This document shows, piece after piece, positions 27,801 to 35,728 of a DNA stretch of 64,000 bases. Numbering within the stretch: the stretch's first letter is position 1; the number at the start of each line of letters is the position of its first letter. The notes beneath the pieces were generated by a model that did not search any database, was not told the origin of the DNA, and saw only the letters and a program-made list of their open reading frames with translations. A program made the position numbers and the translations under genes. The stretch covers positions 5,200,858-5,264,857 of the forward strand of contig NC_087075.1 in NCBI RefSeq assembly GCF_026151205.1, given 5' to 3'. The DNA is from Bolinopsis microptera. Its lineage: Eukaryota; Ctenophora; Tentaculata; Lobata; Bolinopsidae.

Positions 27801-30233
27801 ACAACAGTCTCACACTCTTATATCTCGTCATGCACATGGCACAAACTTGTGCTCCTCCTCTTTTACCCTCTCTGTTGCCTAGCAACCTAATTAGCGTGAG
27901 AGGTCCATTCACACGTTCTTGACCCGATGATAGATGGGAAAATTAATTTTATTGCAAAGGGTGGGGCAGCTAGTGTTGCAGCTCATCTTACTTTTGCAGG
28001 GCCCAGTGTTGAGACAACTCCATTATTCCTGTTAAATACCATGTCATGCTCCTTAATACAAACCTTTTTCATTTTCAGGGAATTGGGAAAATTGTTGCAA
28101 TAGCTCTCATGGGAAAGATAAACTTACGGCCGATGTTGCTGAAGTGAACAAAAATACCTTGTTAAACATGAACCGGTTCTGTTCAAGACATATGTTAATA
28201 AAAGTGGCAGTATTTGTTGCAGTTATCTTAGTGGCATTTCACCAGAATAAAAAGTAGGCGAGTTTAATGGGAGTAATGTCACGGTGACTACATAGTAACG
28301 TGATTTTAAGTGATTTTAACTGTTATTTAATACCATCACGAGTAACCCTCAAACAAACAGCCGAAGAAACCATCAAACACGCGGTGAATAATTGGCCGAC
28401 GTTTTCTCAAATATTTTCCGCAGAATTCCGCGGTTTCGACGAATTGTTGATCATATCAAAGTCTGCTCGCATAATCACGACAAAAAGTTTATCAAAACTA
28501 TCTCCGATCGAGAGAAAATTCCGTAAGCGGAATCGAAGTCAACGAATGAGTAAATCTAGAAAACGAACTTAAAAGAACGATTGGAGTAATATCGTAGATA
28601 TTTAATGAACAGTTCACAAAACGTACCTTCAGCCTCTACACCAGAGTCACTTTGTCCAGATTGTCCGTTATTCATGAGTGCTTTTAGCTTCTTTATCACT
28701 AGCAGCCGTTTACCCATCTTCTGAACACCCATTTCTTTCAGTTCTTCGACACTGAAACAAGATAACAGTTATGGTAACTGTCATGGTAACTGTCATGGTA
28801 ACTTTCATGGTAACAGTCATGGTAATAGCCATGGTAACAGTCATGGTAACTGTCATGGTAACAGTCATGGTAATAGTCATGGTAATAGTCATGGTAATAG
28901 TCAAGGTAACAGTTATGGTAACTGTCATGATAAGTGATAACAGTCATGGTAACACGATAAGCGCCATGGTAACACGAAGCTCCAATATTTACGTGTATCT
29001 CCAAAAGAGAGCACTCTGTTTTAACATTACAACACTCAAGGTGCCCGGGAGCCCTCAATCTCATGAGTACACAAAATCAGATATATCTCCACAGAGTTGT
29101 CATGGTAACCGGTACCATGTAGAGCTAACGTGCACATAAATTTCCCAGGATTCTTAAAAACGTACCCTATATAGTATACACCGTGATTTAAAGATGATCA
29201 CAGTTATACCAGGATATTGTAAGAAGTTATCTAAACGTCCTGCAGTCGAGTTTAAATCCCCTAACAGTTGCTGAACTGAGGTACCAGGAAGGAAGCCGTA
29301 CTGGAGTGAAAAGGGAAATTCTATTCACTCCATGACCAGCTGTGATATATTATCCAAAGCCCAAAATTTATTACAACGCGGTAAATTCTTGGTTAAATAT
29401 CGCAATTATAAAACAATGCCCCGTTCTGTCAAAAAGTTCACCAAAGTTATGTAAAAAACTTGAATTCAAAAGATACTTAATGTATCGAGTGCGAATCTTT
29501 AATTTGCATAATGGAGACCAAAATACGGCGAATTAAGGGCTAAGAAATCCACGCAACAAAATGCATTGTTGCGTGAATAAAGTGTTTTCTGCTTCAATTA
29601 ACTCAAACCACGCGGCATTATCTGGATAATCTTGCTAACACTTCATCTCATCGGGGTGGACACAGAAAACAAAAGTGTTTCACGAATCAATTATGCTTTG
29701 AAGCTACCGACATTATACACAAGTATATGATTCTATGCTTATCCGAACATATTATCATACTTGTGTACGTGCAGTCGTTTAAATCATAAATTATTACGAT
29801 TATCATTTGATTATGAGCGGGATTATTCGTTCTGAATAAGTAAGAAAGAATAATGGAAAGTTATTTACTCAGACTGAGCATTCTTTGAAACAAAAATGTT
29901 AAATGAATTTCACAAATTGAGACAGCTTGTCTGTCTATTTAAGATACAATATGAAACAGTTAAACTAGCAAAGAGTCAACTCAAACATCACAAGTGATTG
30001 ATCAAAAGACAGCGATGAAACTCAGCCACCACAATGAAACCAAGCACACTAAAAGCAGCAATATTTAGCGAGGAAACAAGAGTACTTTATCCAAACCTTA
30101 TTTCTGACAAGCACTCTCCATTTATCTCTTCTCGCTCGAACAGTTCTGCAACATCACTTCCCAAAGCATCGTAAGCCCAGGATTTAACGTCAGAAGTTGA
30201 CCAGCATTCAGGTCCCCTTTCCATGATCATCAT
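3755..30233 (-). CDS. SAM-domain protein gene, eight coding exons
   Basis: Spliced gene of about 420 codons. Coding exons in order of translation: 30097-30224 (or from 30233), 28627-28751, 11134-11556, 10445-10548, 10069-10163, 9740-9919, 6198-6350, 3755-3820. Joining exons 1 and 2 gives a complete SAM domain (about residues 7-72) starting CWSTSDVKSWAYDALGSDV and ending KEMGVQKMGKRLLVIKKLKA. A Ser/Pro-rich region follows (about 85-225), then a basic block DLYHVPKRMRLSPPSF that could act as a nuclear localisation signal, then three helix-rich exons and a short helical C-terminus. SAM domains mediate protein-protein or RNA contacts. A nuclear co-regulator role is inference from composition only, and I do not recognise the orthologue. 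All exon phases agree except exon 5 to 6, which is off by one base. Intron 2 is 17 kb and full of repeats. Confidence 0.8.
3945..4040. repeat. ~20-bp tandem repeat of CACGTG units
   Basis: Five CCACGTG(G/A/C)TCTG-like units in a row, in intron 7 of the SAM gene. Each carries a palindromic E-box, a homotypic cluster. Confidence 0.8.
4640..5922. repeat. 41-bp minisatellite, about 31 copies
   Basis: The unit begins GGTAACTAGTTGTGTAACTA and continues GTGGC(AA/TG/AG)CTAGAATTAACT(A/G)T. It carries several ACTAGT/AACTAGTT palindromes. Copies differ mainly at the CTGCTAG/CAACTAG/CAGCTAG position and the A/G near the end. One copy carries an extra TATA (4738) and one an extra AG (about 5374). It lies in intron 7 of the SAM gene. 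Confidence 0.97.
5923..6197. other. Intron 7 of the SAM gene, remainder
   Basis: AT-rich, with a short degenerate repeat AGAAAGT(A/T)(A/G)TACAAATT near 6120-6180. Nothing coding seen. Confidence 0.5.
6198..6350 (-). CDS. SAM gene exon 7 (helical)
   Basis: Acceptor CCACTGTTTCAG, donor TTCCAG|GTACGC. The 51 codons read TLSDMMLDIKPSMINNVNSI then FSKVRAAEQQEK, probably a helix, then a Ser/Thr/Pro linker. Phase 0 in and out. Confidence 0.8.
6918..6982. repeat. 65-bp palindrome (MITE-like)
   Basis: Arms of 32 bases (starting ATTCAGGTTTTAAGGATTTA) are perfectly inverted around a single A at 6950. A decayed relative lies near 9557-9615 (ATTCAGGTTTCAAGAATTTG and a later CATTGTAA...). A short palindromic transposable element or hairpin. 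Confidence 0.85.
8487..8980. repeat. Dispersed ~50-bp repeat, three copies
   Basis: Copies at about 8487-8530, 8649-8702 and 8929-8980 share TTGACAAGTAAATTGTTTAA, and the last two share ATGCGCCAATTTAGTGAA. Same orientation, separated by unique sequence. Confidence 0.75.
9740..9919 (-). CDS. SAM gene exon 6
   Basis: Acceptor TTAACCTCTCAG, donor ACG|GTACGT. The 180 bases are open in one frame only, reading SLLGVAANPADNHQKILPGQ and ending in a Ser-rich tail SLSPVSAPSST. Phase 0 on both sides. Confidence 0.78.
10069..10163 (-). CDS. SAM gene exon 5 (amphipathic helix)
   Basis: Acceptor ATATTTCAG. Only frame 1 is open. It reads INGSLEEALSKLNSYSDMAR then ALSQHSLALQS, a likely amphipathic helix or coiled coil. 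With the donor GG|GTACGG the exon is 95 bases and leaves phase 2, which does not fit exon 6 (phase 0). An alternative donor, a small extra exon or a base error must account for this. The frame stays open downstream for about another 100 bases. Confidence 0.65.
10445..10548 (-). CDS. SAM gene exon 4 (basic conserved-looking block)
   Basis: Acceptor CTCTCCTCAG, donor CCCG|GTAAGT. Only one frame is open. It reads HIPSHLDLYHVPKRMRLSPP then SFAPTMLHSTVSSP. PKRMRL resembles a monopartite nuclear localisation signal. Phase 1 in, 0 out; the split codon with exon 3 gives Ala. Confidence 0.8.
10549..11133. other. Intron 3 of the SAM gene, with CACGTG/CRE repeats
   Basis: At 10569-10640 three units combine CACGTGGTGTG or CACATGGTGTG with TGACGTCAT, a full CRE palindrome. 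The rest is AT-rich with nothing else seen. Confidence 0.6.
11134..11556 (-). CDS. SAM gene exon 3 (Ser/Pro-rich region)
   Basis: Acceptor CTCTTCAG, donor ATCG|GTTAGT. The 423 bases encode about 141 residues dominated by Ser and Pro (SSPLHSASSPGKALLSSPAS and similar), with many SP dipeptides, then a less biased stretch AMSVMMNIASPPKPMIPTPL. Likely disordered and a candidate for proline-directed phosphorylation (inference). The exon is strongly purine/pyrimidine asymmetric, so the opposite strand is also open; that plus-strand ORF is a shadow. Confidence 0.82.
18444..21878. repeat. 42/45-bp minisatellite, about 80 copies
   Basis: The 42-base unit begins AATACTACCCCAACTCTCCT and continues AAATACACCCACCCAACCAGCA. 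Variant units have GTTACA or GTTGCA in place of GCA (45 bases). Both lengths are multiples of three and the unit lacks stops in several frames, so frames of over 1,100 codons stay open on both strands (NTTPTLLNTPTQPA; KYYPNSPKYTHPTS; VGVFRRVGVVFAGW). Variable sites (ACCCAC/ACCCGC, CCAACC/CCAGCC, CCTAAA/CCAAAA, CCCAAC/CCCGAC) change amino acids in each frame with no obvious bias. I therefore read it as noncoding satellite inside an intron. Confidence 0.97.
24791..24820. promoter_or_regulatory. RFX-type X-boxes, overlapping pair
   Basis: GTAACCATGGTAAC occurs at 24791-24804 and again at 24800-24813. It matches the X-box consensus GTNRCC-N(0-3)-RGYAAC exactly. Function not shown. Confidence 0.45.
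25001..25034. promoter_or_regulatory. GGTTACCATGG array ending in a perfect X-box
   Basis: Three GGTTACCATGG units end in GTTACCATGGTAAC (25020-25033), a fully palindromic X-box. Similar GGTTACCATGG sequence recurs with CACGTG at 25281-25320. Confidence 0.45.
27394..27406. promoter_or_regulatory. RFX-type X-box
   Basis: GTTGCCAGGCAAC is a canonical palindromic X-box. Others: GTTGCCTAGCAAC at 27874-27886 and the one-mismatch GTTGCTAGGCAAC at 26560-26572. Confidence 0.45.
28627..28751 (-). CDS. SAM gene exon 2 (second half of SAM domain)
   Basis: Acceptor TTGTTTCAG, donor G|GTACGT. It reads VEELKEMGVQKMGKRLLVI then KKLKALMNNGQSGQSDSG. The L.eMGv..mGkRl.i...L pattern is the classic C-terminal helix of SAM domains. 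Phase 2 in, phase 1 out, fitting both neighbours. Confidence 0.87.
28752..30096. other. Intron 1 of the SAM gene
   Basis: Holds the CATGGTAAC array next to exon 2 and about 1 kb of AT-rich sequence in which I see nothing coding. Confidence 0.55.
28770..28975. repeat. ~12-bp CATGGTAAC(A/T)GT minisatellite
   Basis: About 15 imperfect units such as CATGGTAACAGT and CATGGTAATAGT, only 20 bases upstream of the exon 2 acceptor. It opens a meaningless Thr/Val/Met reading frame. Shares its core with the X-box-like arrays at 24.8-25.3 kb. Confidence 0.93.
30097..30233 (-). CDS. SAM gene exon 1 (start, first half of SAM domain)
   Basis: On the minus strand ATG ATG ATC ATG opens a frame reading MERGPECWSTSDVKSW, then ELFEREEINGECLSEI. 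This is the first half of a SAM fold: the W..xDV..W signature and the I.G..L helix. I prefer the ATG at 30224 (minus orientation), but the ATG at 30233 is in frame and equally possible. The donor is AG|GTTTGG, leaving phase 2. The next exon supplies the missing T and completes a serine codon. Confidence 0.82.
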
Positions 30234-30299
30234 CAACTTTATAGTCCACAAGTTTACAAACTACTACAACCTAATCAATCACGACCAAATCGGCAACGA

Positions 30300-30445
30300 A
30301 AGGGCAATGAATGCTTTATCTGGCAACACGTGCCCGTAACGCGCGCGCGTGAGAAGTACGGTCACGTGACCCCGAGTAAATAGCCAATGAGAGCGCGCGC
30401 AGCGGTCGCGTGACTTGACAGCGACTCAGCCAGCTGTGGCAGGCC
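30300..30445 (-). promoter_or_regulatory. CpG-rich promoter-like region of the SAM gene
   Basis: About 70-210 bases upstream of the start codon. It has two CGCGCGC tracts, two CACGTG E-boxes (30327 and 30363) and a CCAAT box (AGCCAATGAG near 30382) in a GC-rich stretch that stands out from AT-rich surroundings. A (TC)n tract lies just beyond. Position and composition fit a core promoter; the start of transcription is not visible. Confidence 0.55.
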
Positions 30446-30478
30446 GGGGACTGTATGCTGCATAGTTTAAAATGCACC

Positions 30479-30492
30479 ACTCTCTCTCTCTA

Positions 30493-30531
<39 letters not shown>

Positions 30532-30532
30532 A
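30479..30532. repeat. (TC)n microsatellite
   Basis: Nearly pure TC/CT dinucleotides with a few interruptions, upstream of the SAM gene promoter. Confidence 0.9.
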
Positions 30533-31570
30533 TCCTTTCTCGCTCGTGGGAACTTAATTGATTAAAGAGCTTGTGTCTGAGCGGATAGAAACTTTCCAGT
30601 AAATACGATCCATGATCGAACTGTATCAGGGTATTTTAATTTAGCTGCCGATAACTAGAGCTTGGTGCTGGAGAGAGTCAAATATAATGTGAGATCAGTG
30701 GGATTGTGTCGGGAGTGCGAGAGATCGTGCAACATTATATTCAGAAGGGTTATCATTAATTTTCCTGCACTATTCTGCAATCGTTTCATCAGTGTCACTC
30801 ACCTCAACTACCCTCAGAGAGGTTGAGATCTATTGATGTATTACCATATTAACGGTAAACTGCTTCTAATACCAGTGTCTAGTCAATTGTAATGGAATTC
30901 TGACTCGAGGTTATATTATCAGTGGGTCAGTGGTTAAGTGGATCCTGCCAGTTACTATGATAACTGAGCAGTAAAACGGTTGTAAACTACGCTGTATCTG
31001 AAGATTTTGATAAATATCTTATGATTATTATCATATCTTATGATTATGCTGTGGGAGGGGATAAGTCAAAGTTTAACAAAACTATTGGCTCCTGTCTTTA
31101 GATTCCTTCGTAATTCTGAACCCTGATTTGAAGTATGACCGAGTAACCATGCCCGTCAATTAACTCAAAATACCCCACACCTAATCCTACCAATTGTCCT
31201 CGACTTAACTACTACCTACTTCCTTCACCGGAAAGCGCCTCAACTTGCCGGGCTATAGAAATCAAAATAATCTTCACTTTTACGGCCTCCACGCTCTTAT
31301 TGGGGTGCAACCAGTTTTTAGCAGTTTTAAGAATCACTAAATAGTAGCAAAGTACGATATTTACAACTAATTTCTACCGAGGTCTGAAGAAACAGACCAT
31401 ACGGTAGACAAGTTGGAGTTACATGTCTACCAGTGAGCAGTGATCGAGGAACGGAGAAATAAGTTACAAAATATGAGCTCTATACTGATATACTCTATAT
31501 AAGAGCTCATGATCTTAAATTGCTGTACATCAGTCATCAGCTGCAATGAAAGTTGAAACATGGGGGAGTT
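30533..31570. other. Intergenic, nothing recognised
   Basis: AT-rich with no open frame of note, no RNA gene recognised and no repeat except a short ATCTTATGATTAT duplication near 31016-31046. Confidence 0.5.
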
Positions 31571-31589
31571 GAGAACCCTGGTCATCAAT

Positions 31590-31828
31590 GTGTCTGTGAG
31601 ACTGCATTCAAGTTCCCATGCATGGTGGCAATATATCTGTGAGACTGCATTCCAGTCCCCAATATGTCTGCATGAGACTGTACCCCATTCTTCAAGTTCA
31701 ATATGTCTGTGTGACTGCACCTCGGCCCCCAATGTCAATATGTCTGTGTGACTGCACCTCGGCCCCCAATGTCAATATGTCTGTGTGACTGCACCTCGGC
31801 CCCCAATGTGTCTGTGTGACTTCACAGT
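31590..31828. repeat. ~37-bp minisatellite (CCCAATGT...TGTCTGTGTGACTGCA)
   Basis: Several degenerate units, the last three nearly identical (GTCTGTGTGACTGCACCTCG then GCCCCCAATGTCAATAT). Shares CCCAATGT..CTGTG..ACT with the 30-bp array at 32.25 kb, so the two look like relatives separated by a MITE-like insertion. Confidence 0.85.
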
Positions 31829-31837
31829 ACCGCTCCC

Positions 31838-32240
31838 ACTAAATCGCTCGCCCAAATTTTTTTAAATTCTTGTAAAAATGCCCTGAGGGTGTGAAAGTAA
31901 TCTTATTCGGTGTATTTTTGGACGCTGTAAAATTACGACTCCATAACGCTGATTCCGAATCACCCCCATGACGTAAGTTAAAAATGCTTCCCTAGAAGTT
32001 ATGGACAAAAACTATTTTGGTCAGTGGTCACGTGACACTAGTAAAACACGGATTCGATTATTTATGGCTCGGGTTAGGGTTAGACTTAGGGTTAGGGTTA
32101 GGCTTATGCATAGCTTCGGGGTTATGGGTAGGATTAAGGTTGGGATTAGAGTTGATGTAAAACCGTTTTGTTCGGCTGCAAAACCGTAAAAACCAAATTC
32201 GTGATAATTTTTGAGCGAATTATAGTAAGAGGCAAAAGCC
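31838..32240 (+). mobile_element. MITE-like repeat, copy 1
   Basis: Ends are imperfect inverted repeats (AATCGCTCGCCCAAATTTT at the left; TTGAGCGAATTAT at the right). The body, including a GGTTAGGG-rich patch and AAAACCGTTTTG, matches the reverse complement of 35141-35728 at roughly three-quarters identity by eye. Each copy has its own ends, so these may be two independent insertions rather than TIRs of one element. Confidence 0.65.
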
Positions 32241-32248
32241 TCACAGTA

Positions 32249-33068
32249 CACCCTGTCCCCAATGTATCTGTGATACTCTACCCTGTCCCCAATGTATCTG
32301 TGAAACTCTACTCTGTCCCCAATGTATCTGTGAAACTCTACCCTCTCCCCAATGTATCTGTGAAACTCTACCCTGTCCCCAATGTATCTGTGAAACTCTA
32401 CCCTGTCCCCAATGTATCTGTGAAACCCTACCCTGTCCCCAATGTATCTGTGAAACTCTACCCTGTCCCCAATGTATATGCGAAACTCTACCCTGTCCCC
32501 AATGTATCTGTGAAATTCTACCCTGTCCCCAATGTATCTGTGAAACTCTGCCCTGTCCCCAATGTATCTGTGAAACTCTACCCTGTCCCCAATGTATCTG
32601 TGAAATTCTACCCTGTCCCCAATGTATCTGTGAAACTTTACCCTGTCCCTAATGTATCTGTGAAATTCTACCCTGTCCCCAATGTATCTGTGAAACTCTA
32701 CCCTGTCCCCAATGTATCTGTGAAACTCTACCCTTTCCCCAATGTATCTGTGATACTCTACCCTGTCCCCAATGTATCTGTGATACTCTACCCTGTCCCC
32801 AATGTATCTGTGAAATTCTACCCTGTCCCCAATGTATCTGTCAAACTCTGCCCTGTCCCCAATGTATTTGTGGAACCCTACCCTGTCCCCAATGTATCTG
32901 TGAAACTCTACCCTGTCCCCAATGTATCTGTGAAACTCTACCCTGTCCCCAATGTATTTGTAAAACTTTACCCTGTCCCCAATGTATTTTCGAAATTCTA
33001 CTCTGTCCCAATTTCTCAATGTATTTGTCAAACTCTGCCCTGTCCCCAATGTATCTGTGAAACTCTAT
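32249..33068. repeat. 30-bp minisatellite, about 27 copies
   Basis: Unit CCCTGTCCCCAATGTATCTG then TGAAACTCTA, with scattered substitutions. Ten codons long, so it is open on both strands (VSVKLYPVPN plus; YIGDRVEFHR minus). Not taken as coding: substitutions are not biased to silent sites and there are no splice or domain signals. Confidence 0.96.
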
Positions 33069-33326
33069 TGTACAGACTACATGACAGAGGCATGTTATAA
33101 CTAGTTTTAACCCTACTTCTTGTGAGGTGAATCAGTATCTATAGTTCTACAGCTAGCCAACATGTTAACTATAAGTGAGTGGGAACTGGATTTAATTTTA
33201 ACGCGGCCGATGTTACTGGGCCGCGCTCAGCCTGTCATTCCGCCTAATCTCTATTCATGTTAATGAACAGGATAGCCTGAGCAATATAAACGACATACTC
33301 CATTCAAAGTTAATATTATTTCGGGG

Positions 33327-33528
33327 AGCAGGACTATTGAGCGGAGGACTGTTGAGCGTAGGACTGTAGGTCGGTGAAGGTCGGAAGTAGGACTGTAGAG
33401 CGGTGTCAAATCGCCAGGGTAGGACTCTAGAGCGGCCGCCCACAACATGAGGACTTTAGAGCGGTACGATCCTAGAATGAGGACTGTAGAGCGGTGGACT
33501 GTTGAGCGGTGGACTGTAGGCCGGTGAA
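33327..33528 (+). repeat. Fold-back arm, left (AGGACTNTAGAGCGG units)
   Basis: Built from ~15-base units AGGACTGTAGAGCGG and AGGACTGTTGAGCGG. Nearly perfectly inverted in 34841-35038, leaving a 1.3-kb loop. Confidence 0.88.
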
Positions 33529-33724
33529 GAGGCCCCTTCCAACCATTGCCACTGCGAATTTAACCTAAAACCTGCCCAGTTAATAGCGAAGACTGCGAAA
33601 TTACCACTCCTGCCTAGTAATCTAATTTACCCTGTCCAGATCAGCAGTATATTACACTAAATCCGCAGGTTTTCTCTTAATTTTTTATGTCAAAACCTGC
33701 CTAATTAACTAGTGATCCTGCATC

Positions 33725-34045
33725 AACAGCGCAGGTATTTGTTATTTGGCAGGTTTTCTATTAACTTGGCAGGATTTGCTATAAAATTATCAATCCTTTC
33801 CGGATGGATTACGGCAGTGATAAAGTTAAATCGGCAGGTTTTCCATTAACTTGGCAGGATTTTTTATAAAATTATCAATCCTTGCCGGATAGATTACGGC
33901 AGTGATAAAGTTAAATCGGCAGGTTTTCCATTAACTTTGCAGGATTTGTTATAAAATTATCAATCCATGCCAAATAGATTATAATACTATAATCTTATTA
34001 TCTTATTATGGCAGCGTTAAATTTATAAATTGGCAGGTTTCTTTT
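33725..34045. repeat. 85-bp tandem repeat, about three copies
   Basis: ATAAAATTATCAATCCTTGC recurs at 33781, 33866 and 33951 (exactly 85 apart), each followed by CGGCAGGTTTTCCATTAACT. Lies in the fold-back loop. Confidence 0.9.
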
Positions 34046-34227
34046 ATCTTTCTTTTAAGTTCTTAAGTTATTTGGAATTTTGCTTATTTGGCACCAAAAC
34101 TAAAAGTCAATAAAACCGAGTTGATTAGCGCAGTCAAGAAATTGGCCGGAGTTGATAAAAAGCTGACAACCATGGCACTAAATCTCCATATACTTATATA
34201 GTACGGTACCGCAACAATTGACCCCCT

Positions 34228-34255
34228 CCCCCCCCCCCCCCCCCCCCCCCCCCCC
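34228..34255. repeat. Poly(C) run
   Basis: A 28-base C homopolymer, preceded by CCCCCT. Length may be unreliable in assembly. Confidence 0.9.
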
Positions 34256-34311
34256 TGATGCAATCTACCCCCGACAATTGACCCCCCATGTAATTACACT
34301 GGGGTCAATTC

Positions 34312-34509
34312 AGGGTTAGGGTAAGGGTTAGGGTTAGGGTCAGGGTTAGGGTCAGGGTTAGGGTCAGGGTTAGGGTCAGGGTTAGGGTCAGGGTTAGGGT
34401 CAGGGTCAGGGTTAGGGTCAGGGTCAGGGTCAGGGTTAGGGTTAGGGTTAGGGTTAGGGTTAGGGTTAGGGTCAGGGTCAGGGTCAGGGTTAGGGTCAGG
34501 GTTAGGGTT
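34312..34509. repeat. Telomere-like GGGTTA/GGGTCA hexamer tract
   Basis: About 33 hexamers mixing GGGTTA, the animal telomere motif, with GGGTCA. Interstitial, inside the fold-back loop. Confidence 0.93.
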
Positions 34510-34699
34510 ACTGGGTAACACGACTCCTGTCAGCGACATCTGTCCGACACCTTAAATTAAGTTACACTAGTAATGAAATATTTAAAATAAGTAAATGAAA
34601 ATGTCCATTAACTCCATGACTCTTTAATAAAGTAAAAGTTGACCATAATCAATCACGAGTTACAATGTATAACTTAGCTTCGTTGAGTGTTCAATCTTC

Positions 34700-35042
34700 T
34701 AATTTCAACCGCTATAGAGTCCTCGTGTTATAGGAGGGTACCGCTCTAGAGTCCTCATGTTATAGGAGGGTACCGCTCTAGAGTCCTCATGTTATGGGAT
34801 CTATAAGGGAGGGCCGCTCTACAGTCCTACTTCCGACCTTCATCGGCCTACAGTCCACCGCTCAACAGTCCACCGCTCTACAGTCCTCATTCTAGGATCG
34901 TACCGCTCTAAAGTCCTCATGTTGTGGGCGGCCGCTCTAGAGTCCTACCCTGGCGATTTGACACCGCTCTACAGTCCTACTTCCGACCTTCACCGACCTA
35001 CAGTCCTACGCTCAACAGTCCTCCGCTCAATAGTCCTACAGC
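34700..35042 (-). repeat. Fold-back arm, right
   Basis: Inverse of the left arm in 34841-35038. It extends with three more units of CCGCTCTAGAGTCCTCATGT type to about 34700. Some units contain GCGGCCGCTCTAGAG. Confidence 0.85.
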
Positions 35043-35140
35043 CATTATTTCGTTTTGGTGGGATGATCGGTCGCGGTTGGGCAGCGCCAGAGCGCCTTAC
35101 TGCTTACAGGGAAACATTTTCCGCACACTATTTGTTACAG

Positions 35141-35728
35141 GTATACTGGAGGCTTTTACTAATTCGCTCGCCCATACATTATCACGTGACTTTGGTTTTT
35201 ATGGTTTTGCAGCCGTACAAAACGGTTTTACATAAACCCTAATCCCAACCGGCCACCCTAACCCTACCTATCACCCCGAAGCTATTCATAACCCTTACCA
35301 CAACCATAACCGGGCCCTAAACAATCGAATTCATGTTTTACTAGCCTGTCACTTGACCAAAACGGCCAACCTTAACCCTACCTATAACCCCGAAGCTATC
35401 CATAACCCTTACCACAACCCTAACCGAGCCCTAAACAATCGAATTCATGTTTTACTAGCCTGTCACGTGACCAAAACGGTTTTTTTCCCATAACTCTCCA
35501 GGAATTGGAAAGCATTTTCGTCATGAGGGGTGATTTTGACCATTGTTAATGATCTGGCCCGGCGCGCGCTACTTCGAAGAAATTTAGACGAGTAACATCC
35601 GTCAAGGGGTGATTTGGAATCAGCGTCCAAAAATACACCGATTCAGATCAATTTCATACCCAAATGGCCTTTTCACAAGAATTTTCTTAAAATTTGGGCG
35701 AGCGATTCATAGTACTAGTAGGAGCGGT
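35141..35728 (-). mobile_element. MITE-like repeat, copy 2 (inverted)
   Basis: Reverse orientation of 31838-32240, with ends TTCGCTCGCCCAT and TTTGGGCGAGCGATT. An internal ~125-base segment (ACCCTACCTAT...GTCACGTGACCAAAACGG) is present twice in tandem, at about 35249-35479, which explains its extra length. Confidence 0.68.

Larger units (their letters stand above)
11557..28626. other. Intron 2 of the SAM gene (17 kb)
   Basis: No convincing exon on either strand. Contents: an 18-bp CTTATCACCATGACAATA tandem (12546-12612), a 37-bp AAATGAGCCGGGCC repeat (about 17000-17095), the giant 42/45-bp array, GGTTACCATGG arrays (24790-25320), a (GA)n at 26938-26960, a 31-bp AACCAATCAGCATCCAGGAG repeat (27413-27485), a TATTTGGGGGTAC triplet (27745-27785), and about 30 CACGTG sites, many within 30 bases of ATTGGT/ACCAAT. 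Confidence 0.6.

Noticed and set aside
28168-28254. 28-codon ORF with a hydrophobic segment (VAVFVAVILVAF)
   Set aside because: Too short and without context; likely chance in the intron of the opposite-strand gene.
29165-29270. Candidate extra SAM-gene exon (QLLGDLNSTAGRLDNFLQYP)
   Set aside because: Joining exon 1 (30097) directly to exon 2 gives a complete SAM domain in phase; this segment would disrupt it.
33421-33450. GCGGCCGCTCTAGA resembling a vector polylinker
   Set aside because: It is one unit of the local CCGCTCTAGAGTCCT repeat family, present in both arms; no other vector sequence.
34294-34539. Asn/Asp-Pro repeat ORF
   Set aside because: Translation of the GGGTTA/GGGTCA tract.
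31838-35728. A single 3.9-kb transposon with 400-bp TIRs
   Set aside because: Each 'TIR' has its own inverted ends, and the left copy sits within a minisatellite; two inverted MITE copies explain it equally well.
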